A DNA stretch of 64,000 bases. Origin: Mimachlamys varia (taxonomy: Eukaryota; Mollusca; Bivalvia; Pectinida; Pectinidae). The stretch lies in assembly GCA_947623455.1 (NCBI GenBank), contig OX392527.1, positions 49,520,401-49,584,400 of the forward strand, read 5' to 3'. The translations under genes and the position numbers were made by a program. Shown piece after piece: positions 52,101 to 59,330 of the stretch (within the stretch, counting starts at the first letter, position 1; each line of letters starts with the position of its first letter). The notes below the pieces were generated by a model that ran no database searches, was not told the origin of the DNA, and saw only the letters and a program-made list of their open reading frames with translations.

Positions 52101-54164
52101 AATTAAATCATGGATAATCTTTCTAGACCCAAAGTAATTTAAAAATAACAACCACAGGACTTAAAGATCCCCTGAGTTTTGAAATTGGGCAACATTTCAA
52201 GTTTTCAACACAATAGTTGCCTCTCAATGGAGACCACTTTCTCAAATCAGTAAAGGGAAGCTGCCATCATAAGCCCGTTTCATCTATGAAGAGTATTTGA
52301 TTCCAGCATATCACATATTTGACCCATGTGACTTTGAAAGTGGGTCAAGGTCATTTATTTGAACACACTTGGTATCACTTTATGCCAGCATACAACAAGT
52401 CAGATATCAGTACCCTAGGGCCTTTTGGTTATCGAGAAGAAGTTTTTTGTTTGTTTTTGTTTTTAATACATTTTACTCTTGTGACCTTGAAAGTATGACA
52501 AAGTCATATATTTGAAATACTTTGTAGCCTTTTAAGTGTGGGCAAATAAAAATAAAAATTGTTACAGTTTACGACGGACGACGGACAAAAGAAAATCGCA
52601 ATAGGTCACTTGAGACTTTGTCTTAGGTGAACCTAAAAACAGGACTTTTTTCAAGCTTAACCAAAGTCATAACAAAACTAAAACAGGATTTTTTTCCCCG
52701 TTTCAAATTGTTTCCTTTCATCTTTCCTCCTGCTTGGAGGTCCACATTAATATTGACAAACTTGTAAAAGGAAAATAAAAAAGCAATATTTAGTGCTGAC
52801 GAATCAATACTTATATTCGGAAATCTATGCTTTTGATACCAAATATTTTATAGTAATTTTTGATTATCGATTAAAAATCCAGTTCTACATGCACTTTTTC
52901 AACAGTGATTTTTTTCCAGATTGATCTCTATATACCCAGTTTGTAAGTTTAAGTAAAATAGAAATTTTCAATTCATGCACGTCTTCTTAGTAGGTGTCAC
53001 CAAAGAGGCGACCAATGTGGATACCAGCAGCAGATACATGTACGTGAAAACGTCCAAATAGTATTTTCCCCCATCATGGCAAGCTGATATCACAGTCATG
53101 TTTAAGTATTAGCATATCTGTTCTCCAGGCACTTAGTATGGGGCGCCGTTTTACTATTTATTAACAAAACTGGATATCCAAAATTCGAATTTTGGATATC
53201 CAGAAACAATTAAGGATATCCAAAAATAATTAAGGAATCCAAAATGAATTAAGGATATCCAAAATTATTTGGGTATATCCAAAATTCGAATTATTGTCAG
53301 TTTTGTCAATAAATAGTAAAACAGCACATATGGGGCACTGTTTTACAATTTATTAACAAAATTGGATGTCCGAAATTCGAATTATGGATATTCATAAATC
53401 ATTTTTGGATATCCACAATTCAAATTTTGGATAACTTTAAATGCTTTCATTTATTGATATCCAAAAATCGAATTATGGATATCCAAAATTCCATGTATTT
53501 TTGGACATCCATAATTCGATTTTTGGATATCCAAAATTATCTAATGATATCACAAATTCGGATTATGGATATCCATAATTCGAATTTTGGATCCAGTTTT
53601 GTTAATAAATAGTAAAACGGCATCCCATAACTTAGACAAGTGAGTCATGATATTACTAACCCGTGTTTGGTAGATTTTCAGAAATCAAATTTTGTGAAAA
53701 ACCTCATGTGCCACTCATAAGCAAATGTTTACTGGTTAATTAAAATTTATAATATTTCATTAGACACACCTACATTTTAGACTCTACAAGCGAGAATGCT
53801 GTCCACAATTGTAGGAAAAAGTAAAAAAAAAAAAGGCCCTTCTCGGAATTGTCAATCGTAATTGCAAACGTTCAGTTGTGATAATTTGTACAATAGGTTT
53901 CAGACTATAAAGATAACGCGTAACGTTAGTCCTACTGTACACATGTACAAAACACGGCACTCAATTTAGCCTGATCAAAGGTCGATCCAGGTGACATTAC
54001 CGGCTATACGGCTAAGCTTACCTGTCCGGCAACTCGGATAAATTTACCTGTGCAATACCAGCTCCCATTTGTCCACCTCCAATTACAGTCACACATTTTA
54101 TAGCTTCTGCACGCATTGCAGACGTCGAAAATCTTCTAATACACGTATTTACGAAGTGAGCCAT
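46130..54164 (-). CDS. HADH: Mitochondrial 3-hydroxyacyl-CoA dehydrogenase (8 exons, complete)
   Basis: Catalyses NAD-dependent oxidation of medium/short-chain L-3-hydroxyacyl-CoA in mitochondrial beta-oxidation. Exons (minus): 54164-54048, 52096-51968, 51124-50967, 48737-48611, 47996-47907, 47573-47501, 47115-46999, 46254-46130. All introns are GT-AG, all phases join, and the product is 311 aa (human enzyme about 314). Residues 1-19 (RR, Ser/Thr-rich, no acid) form a mitochondrial presequence. Residues 27-36 are the NAD-binding GxGxxG loop of the Rossmann domain (GGGQMGAG). Active-site residues are present: Ser144 (SNTSS), His165-Glu177 dyad ([15 protein letters not shown]) and Asn215 (GFIVNR), matching Ser137, His158, Glu170 and Asn208 of the human enzyme. 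The C-terminal helical domain follows ([15 protein letters not shown]...GEGFY). Introns are filled with repeats; nothing disrupts the coding sequence. Confidence 0.97.
46420..46592 (-). mobile_element. tRNA-derived SINE in last HADH intron
   Basis: The minus-strand head has box A TGGTACAGTGG (46573-46583) and box B GGTTTGATTCC (46530-46540), followed by a body ending in GTACTCCAGTTTCCTCCCAC (46452-46471), a motif shared with other mollusc SINE bodies. A second, more degraded tRNA-like head (box B GGGTTTGAATCC) is visible at about 46684-46735. The 79-aa ORF across it is an artefact. Confidence 0.65.
48094..48187. mobile_element. ~90-bp palindromic MITE, copy 4
   Basis: Begins TTAACTCACTGACACCCC, ends TTCAGGGGTGAATGAGTTT. 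The inner pair GAACTCTTCCAA and GGAATAGTTAA closes a hairpin. It lies in HADH intron 4. Confidence 0.75.
48419..48510. mobile_element. ~90-bp palindromic MITE, copy 5
   Basis: TTAACTCATTTACTCC at the left and GGGTGAATGAGTTAA at the right are inverted; TTAA is present at both ends. The inner arms TGAACTCTTCCAA and TTGGAATAGTTCA pair around ATCAAAGG. It lies about 100 bp downstream (transcript sense) of HADH exon 4. Confidence 0.75.
48778..50327. mobile_element. 1.55-kb inverted-repeat element in HADH intron 3
   Basis: The left end (48778-48816: CATACCTGCCAACCCTCCCT, then AATAAGGAGGGAGACTCCC) matches the reverse complement of the right end (50289-50327: CATACTCGTTTACCCTCCCT, then TATTACGAGGGAGACTCCC) over about 39 bp. 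A further GAGGGAGATCTCCCTTA lies inside near 50012. No transposase frame was found, so it is non-autonomous. A partial copy of the 'gaccttgaaagt' dispersed repeat (about 49420-49880) is nested inside. Confidence 0.65.
49420..49880. repeat. Partial dispersed repeat (same family as 36888-38248)
   Basis: Contains GTGACTTTGAAAGTGGGTCA, CACCCCAGTATGCTACAGGTCC and a tail GACAAAGGACGAATCACC, in the order seen in the 36.9-kb element. The head is missing. Confidence 0.6.
51503..51633. repeat. Four tandem 32-33-bp palindromic units
   Basis: Each unit is ACATGTACCCGGGTACATGT plus GTATTGACAATT. The 20-bp part is a perfect palindrome in units 1 and 3 and has one change in units 2 and 4. It lies in HADH intron 2. 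Confidence 0.85.
51634..51938. repeat. Tandem duplication, ~154-bp unit
   Basis: ACTTAATTATCCC at 51634 and 51788 begins two copies that run through CAGTTTGTCATTTGTCACAA and ACATGGAAACAATGAATAAA to AACGGTACAAA. They differ by a few substitutions and one small indel. The second copy ends about 30 bp from the donor of HADH exon 2. Confidence 0.85.
52148..52638. repeat. Shortened copy of the 1.36-kb dispersed repeat
   Basis: The head CCACAGGACTTAAAGATCCCC and the first 150 bases closely match 36895-37050 (CAATAGTTGCCT, GGGAAGCTGCCAT, GAAGAGTATTTGATTCCAGC). The tail GACGGACAAAAGAAAATCGC...CTTAGGTGAACCTAAAA matches 38185-38248. Most internal subrepeats are missing. It lies in HADH intron 1. Confidence 0.75.
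53137..53629. mobile_element. Two adjacent foldback elements rich in GGATATCC
   Basis: Element 1 (about 53137-53329) starts TATGGGGCGCCGTTTTACTA and ends inverted (AATAAATAGTAAAACAGCAC). Element 2 (about 53330-53629) starts TGGGGCACTGTTTTACAATT and ends AATAAATAGTAAAACGGCAT. Both are filled with the palindromes GGATATCC and ATTCGAAT in alternation. No protein is encoded; the 61-aa ORF is a by-product. They sit head to tail in HADH intron 1. Confidence 0.7.
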
Positions 54165-54198
54165 GATAAAGCCGGGGTCGTCTGATTTCAACTTGCTG

Positions 54199-54239
54199 AC
54201 TACCGACTTCCGACTTGCACTGTAGATGCCTACTTCCGG
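54199..54239 (-). promoter_or_regulatory. Two ETS/GABP-type sites upstream of HADH
   Basis: On the minus strand CCGGAAGT (54239-54232) and TCGGAAGT (near 54212-54205) lie about 40-75 bases before the HADH start codon. GABP (NRF-2) sites are established drivers of nuclear genes for mitochondrial proteins in animals, so this is a plausible TATA-less promoter core. The assignment rests on motif and position only. Confidence 0.45.
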
Positions 54240-54244
54240 TTCCT

Positions 54245-55135
54245 GTCAAATCGAAAGTAGTTTATATAACTAGTTTCGACACTTGTTGCTTCTGCTATTG
54301 GATTTCATTTGTATGCAAACAAAATTTTATGCGGACTTGTGCAAGTCTATATATCGTCTTACCATACAAGAGATGACTCTTATAGTCCAGTCAAATTAGT
54401 CAAAATATAGGCCTAACCGGGACAAAATTGCAACAGAATTTATTTCCATATTTTTTGAATGGTGGATACCTATATTATAACAGAAAAAAGTCAACCAAAA
54501 TCTACCTTTGAAAAATCACTTTTTGTCGCACTTATTTGGATCAAGAAATAAGCATAGTTGCTCAATGGTGCAAATTTAAAGTGAAATATAAAATTCTCAA
54601 ATAATTTCTTATATTTAATTATTAACTACATTGTTTAACTAGTTCATGTTTAATTCAAACAAGTAAACCAAATCGATAGAAATTATTGCATCAAGAAATA
54701 ATGTACAGTCAAAAATCACTAAAAAGCATCTGAATGTTGAACATACGAGTTTTTTTTTGCATTTTTCAGACAACAGAAAATAAAAACTATTATAATTATC
54801 ACTATAAGATATGAATAAATCCATTAAAATTGAGCACATGGATTAAATGTTCTTAAATGAGACATTTTGCTTCCATACAGTATTTTTTTTAATCTTGAAA
54901 ATTGGCTGCGAGGCCAATTTTGAACTGTTTCAACGTCAATATTGAATGATTTCTCAATTTATGCAACCTGTATTTTTAAAATGTAAAAAGTCAATTGTTA
55001 AAATCTTTTCACATGCTTTCATGGTTATTTTAAAAACTTATTTGGTAAGGTCAGTTTGCTGATATATTGATACTCAAATCACTTTTACATGTTATTTGTA
55101 CAGAACGGCAAAAATTACAAAGTTTAGGAAGCTGT
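54245..55135. other. Intergenic AT-rich DNA
   Basis: No gene or repeat family recognised between the HADH promoter and the retrotransposon remnant. One 66-aa minus-strand ORF has no recognisable features. Confidence 0.5.
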
Positions 55136-55139
55136 GGTG

Positions 55140-56400
55140 GAAGAGGTTGATCGGCGCTGGTATCTGCCGATAGTTATGACTGACACTTTTGCCTCAGGTT
55201 GGTCAATTTGTGCTCTGGTGTAAGGATCCCATGTTACGGCAGCATACTCTAATGTAGGGCGGACAAGGGTGGGCTCAAACATCTTTGGGACATGCCTGGA
55301 AGTTTCTCCGGAGGGAGCCTATGGTTCTATAACTGTTCTTGTTGCTATGTTTTTTGGTGTGTTCAAGCCACGAGAGGTTAGATGTGATGATAACTCCCAA
55401 GTACTTATTGGATGGTACTGTCTGTATATGGTCATTTAGAAAGTCATTACACAAGCCGCAGTTGTTGTTTCGGATTCCATAATGATGCAATTTCTGAAGG
55501 AGTTGGTGGTGGATGCAGGTACTTTATTGAAGGCCTTACTAAAATTAAGTAGTATGAGGTCCATCGATCTGGTCACCTAGCTCTGACAATGGCACTTGTT
55601 AGATCGTGAATGGTCCGAATGAGCTGCGCCCCGAAATATCTTCTTCTGCGGAATCCATGCTGTGTGTCGGTCAAGGTGTTGTGACGGCACAGGTGTTCCA
55701 TGACTGAGGTGTGGATTATTATGCTCAACCAACTTGGAGCAATTGGCCGTGAGAGACACAAGTCTGTGATAAGCTTCTCTAGCTCGGCCTCCTTTCTTGA
55801 AAATGAGAACAACGTGCGTTTTTTCCGTACCTCAGGGACGGTTGAGGTGTCTAAGAAGAGATGATGTATCCTTCTGAGTGCAGGGGCGAGTTTGATAGCT
55901 AGTTCCTTAAGGAGTCTCGATGGTATAGAGTCGGGGCCAGATGCTTGATCTGGGCTAAGTCTCTTGAACAGCTTCTCCAATGTGTGCTCACATTGATATT
56001 TGGCATACTTGGTGATGGCATTCCACTTGGGGTTGGTACAGAGGTGGTGTTCTCTCTGGTGAAGACAGACTGAAATTGTTGGTTCAGGATTTCAGAGTTT
56101 TCCCTCGCTTCATTGTACACTAGCCCGTCTGAGGTCCAAAGGGATGCTACTCCAATAGCTTCCTGTCGTCTATTCTTGATATGCAACCAGAATCGTTTGG
56201 GGTTGCGTGGAGATGGCAGTCTCGGCTGATGATGTTGTGTATGTACGTGTTGTTGGCCTGTCTGATTGTCCTTTGTGTTTCCGTCTTCAGTGCTCTTTGT
56301 CGCCTTATCCATTCTGTAAGCTCTGTCCTTGCGACGTACCGATCGCCTCGTTGTGGTATTCATCCAGGGGTTAGTGTGTATGTGTCTTGATTACATGGTA
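55140..56400 (-). pseudogene. Broken non-LTR retrotransposon (CR1/jockey-like RT region)
   Basis: Read on the minus strand, the pieces appear in the order of an RT ORF but in shifting frames. The linker before RT is at 56363-56040 (NPKRFWLHIKNRR, ILNQQFQSVFTREN). RT fingers are at 55980-55600 (LSPDQASGPDSIPSRLLKE, LTDTQHGFRRRR). Motif A is near 55565-55535 but with both expected Asp changed (LLNFSKAFNKV). The post-RT segment is at 55440-55290 (SNKYLGVIITSNLSW, IGSLRRNFQACP), and a tail lies near 55215 (RPTLEYAAVTWDP). The stretch encoding RT motifs B and C (the YxDD catalytic block) is deleted at about 55450-55500. Frameshifts, the deletion and lost Asp residues show a dead copy. No endonuclease is present here. 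Confidence 0.8.
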
Positions 56401-56917
56401 CATTATTCTGCTGGATGTTAATCAAGCCATTGTGGAACGTGTCCGACATCTTCCTGTCATATTGGAAGTCTTGTGACAGGAACACTTCGATAAAGTTGGA
56501 TGGCTCCGGTGTAGAGCTGGGATATTGTCTCCGGAAGATCCTTCTCCGTGGAGGCTTTAAGCTGCAGGCTGTTGTTTTAGAGTCATGGTTTCCGACCCGG
56601 GGATAGTCTTACATGTACATCAGGATATCAGAGTTGGGCTATTGATGAAGAAGAGGTTTAATTTATGTTTCCCTCCTAGTAGGGGTCCTCACCGTCTGTT
56701 CAAGTGTGCTTGAGTGGGTCTGGTCAAAGTAACTCAGGTTCATCCTCTGGCAGGTATTGGTTTCCTCTAACCGTTTAGTTTGCTCAGTCAATGTCTGGTA
56801 AATTAAGGTCCTACTTCACAGTTGTTGTTTTTGTTTAACATAATTATTTGGCATAGTTATCTAGGTGTATAGGGATTCGGTTTAATTTGTCCACAAATCA
56901 ATAATAGGAAACGCAGG
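56401..56917. other. Intergenic DNA, possibly 5' remnant of the retrotransposon
   Basis: Nothing decisive. The minus-strand sequence just upstream of the RT remnant may be more of the same element, but no endonuclease motif could be read. Confidence 0.4.
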
Positions 56918-57113
56918 ATTTGGTTTATTTTGTTTTACGTCCTATTAACAGCCAGGATAATTTATGGACGTGCCAGGTTTTGGAGGTGGAGGAAAGCCGG
57001 AGTACCCGGTGAAAAACCACCGACCTACAGTCAGTACCTGGCAACTGCCGCACGTGGGATTCGAAGTCGCAACCCAAAAGTGGAGGGCTAGTGGTAGAAT
57101 GTCGGGACACCTG
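56918..57113 (-). mobile_element. tRNA-derived SINE (family B), copy 2
   Basis: Aligns with 42981-43201 through GTCCTATTAACAGCCAGG, GGACGTGCCAGGTTTTG, CCGGAGTACCCGG, AAAACCACCGA and GTGGAGGGCTAGTGGTAGAA. Box B reads ACTTCGAATCC on the minus strand. The tRNA head is cut short and replaced by a 12-bp motif (AACCACGTA) repeated three times at about 57114-57146. The short minus-strand ORFs across it are artefacts. Confidence 0.7.
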
Positions 57114-57588
57114 AACCACGTAAGAACCACGTAGGAACCACGTAGAAGTCGATTAATGCCTTAAATTTGACGTTAGAATGTTTTATCTCAGAAAGATAGA
57201 AACAAAGGCAGGACATTTTCCAGACATATCGACCAACGTGTGTTCTATAGATATATAGTGAAAACTGAGTCGGTCTTAAATCCATGTACACACTGGAGCC
57301 CCGTCATTTTGGACCTCTGTTCATTAATTGGTCTGACTATTCTAATGTTTATGTCTTTAGTAGTAGTCAAATTAGAGTTACTTGACCATAAAAACATTTC
57401 ATTTCGTTGTTACGTTTCATTTTGTTTTGGTAATTTTGAATTTTTCCGGTTTCTGAATAGTTATAATGTAAGAATCATGTTTTATCCCTTATGACTGCAG
57501 ACCTTGTATAAACTTCCTCTTTCTTACCTTTTGGACATCGTTCTACATTCATAGATCTATGTTTTTCTTGTCTTCGTACATGTATCTT

Positions 57589-58277
57589 ACCTTAATCCGA
57601 ACTATAATCGATTAAACTAGAGGCAAAATAGGAAAAAAGGAAAGACTCTTGTGAAAATACAAGAGCATAAGACCAGTTGTTCCGGAAGAGTAAGCGTCTT
57701 CTGCTTCATCGACGATGTAAATCACGGTCATATCCAAGTAAACACCAAGTCCTCAAAATGAGAACCGAGTCATAACTGTCAATCACAACAAGTAAGCACA
57801 CTAATGAGCATACTCAAAACGTCCGTCTTCATATCCCAAAAGAAACATAATATTTCTCAATGGGACATAATATTACTCAATGGGACCAAGATGACGACCA
57901 TAAAACTTGTTCATAGTTGGGATTCGAGAAATGCAGGTTGATGAAGACTATGGGCAAGTTTTATGGTCGCCATCTTGATATGATCGAGAAATATTCTGTA
58001 TCTTTGCGTGATATGAATATGGACGTTTTTGAGTTTGCTTGTTCGTGTGTTTACTTGTTGTGATGACAATGATGACTCGGTTCTCATTTTGAGGACTGAT
58101 GCTTACTTGGATGAGAAAATGATTTACATGGCGAGTGTCGTCGATGAAGCAGAAGACGCCTACTCTTCCGGAACACCTGGTTTTATTCTATTGTGCTTTT
58201 ACGAGAGTCTCCATGTAGATATTTCCTTTGTTCCTATTTTGCCCCAAGTTTAATCGATTTTGAGTTCGGATTATGGT
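57589..58277. repeat. ~690-bp inverted duplication
   Basis: The left half (57589-57920) and right half (57945-58277) are reverse-complement copies with small indels. Paired landmarks are GAAGCAGAAGACGC (58146) with GCGTCTTCTGCTTC (57696), ACTCGGTTCTCATTTTGAGG (58076) with its complement at 57754, and AAGTTTTATGGTCG (57957) with CGACCATAAAACTT (57896). The loop is about 25 bp near 57930. Part of the sequence recurs once at 62701-62797. A 74-aa ORF on the right arm is an artefact of the arm. It could be a foldback transposon or a local inverted duplication. Confidence 0.8.
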
Positions 58278-58845
58278 TTTGTTGACGCTTTGGTAATCTC
58301 TGATTTCATTTCTTCATCAACCCGCATCTTTTGAATCACTGTGCCGCAAGTTTGTTCGTCAGCAGCTGACATCTATCACGAAAATCTCGATATTCAGAGC
58401 AAACCCTAGAATAACGAATAACAGTTTTTTACAATTTCAATATTTATATCGTTGATGGAAACAGATAATTCCCTTTTTAATTAATTTTCCTATGTGAGGT
58501 AGAAACTTTTAAAATTAAAATAAATGTTTAAAAGTGAAACAAATTTCAAATGCTTTAATTGTTCGTTCATTGTTTAAGCAATATACACTGTAGATTATCC
58601 ATTCTTGTAGTTTTATTTAGTCAGAAAGAAAGCCTATTAGTTGTACAAGGTTATTATGTTTTTCGGGAATTTTTTTGTGGGGGGAGGGGGAGGTGGGATT
58701 CAAAATGTATTATTCTCAATATCGAATAAATGCCTATATTGCACAATAGTTAATTACACTGTCTGTGTCACCCGTAAGAAAATCTGGAATACCACTTGAT
58801 CCTTTATTATATTTCTCTTAATAAAGTTGTTATCTACATTGAAGC
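58278..58845. other. Intergenic DNA, nothing recognised
   Basis: AT-rich DNA with one G-run (GGGGGGAGGGGGAGG near 58680-58694) and no coding signal. Confidence 0.5.
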
Positions 58846-58915
58846 CCATCCTCGATATCCAACAGTAACGCTCTCACCTACGCTCTCTACAATATCATAT
58901 CATTGAAATATCATG

Positions 58916-59330
58916 TCAATAATTTTCATTAACGAATTATATTGCCCAATCTAAGTTCCCATCATCCTCGATATCCAATGTTATGCTCAACTACGCTCTC
59001 TACACACCTGGAATATGTCATGGCAAAACTGAAGGCACGCTCATGTAAAAAAAAATGACCAATCGCTAGGCTGATGCCTGTCTTTTGTAGATTACAAAGG
59101 AGCCGCAACCTACTTCAAAGCATGTTAATTTTTACCGTTATGCGACCACGAGATTCATCAAATGGTCCAAGCAGTCTTCTTGCCTCTTCACAAGGTGGCG
59201 CACACGGAGCCTGCAGTTTTTTCTATGGCACATTCCAGGTGTGTAGAGAGCGTAGGTGAGTATACCATTGAATATCAAGGGTGATGGAAACTTAGATTGG
59301 GCAATATAATTCGTCAATAAAAATTATTTG
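58916..59330. mobile_element. Foldback element with ~105-bp inverted ends
   Basis: The left arm (about 58916-59022) and right arm (about 59225-59330) are inverted copies: TTATATTGCCCAATCTAAGT pairs with ACTTAGATTGGGCAATATAA, and CTACGCTCTCTACACACCTG pairs with CAGGTGTGTAGAGAGCGTAG. About 200 bp of unrelated interior separates them. A third, partial arm (CCTCGATATCCAACAGTAAC...CTACGCTCTCTAC) precedes it at 58849-58890. Its right edge overlaps the last codons of the ENPP-like exon. Confidence 0.75.

Noticed and set aside
58029..58253. 74-aa plus ORF
   Set aside because: Sits on one arm of an inverted duplication. Kept only as a repeat observation because a similar peptide occurs at 62588-62812 on the minus strand.
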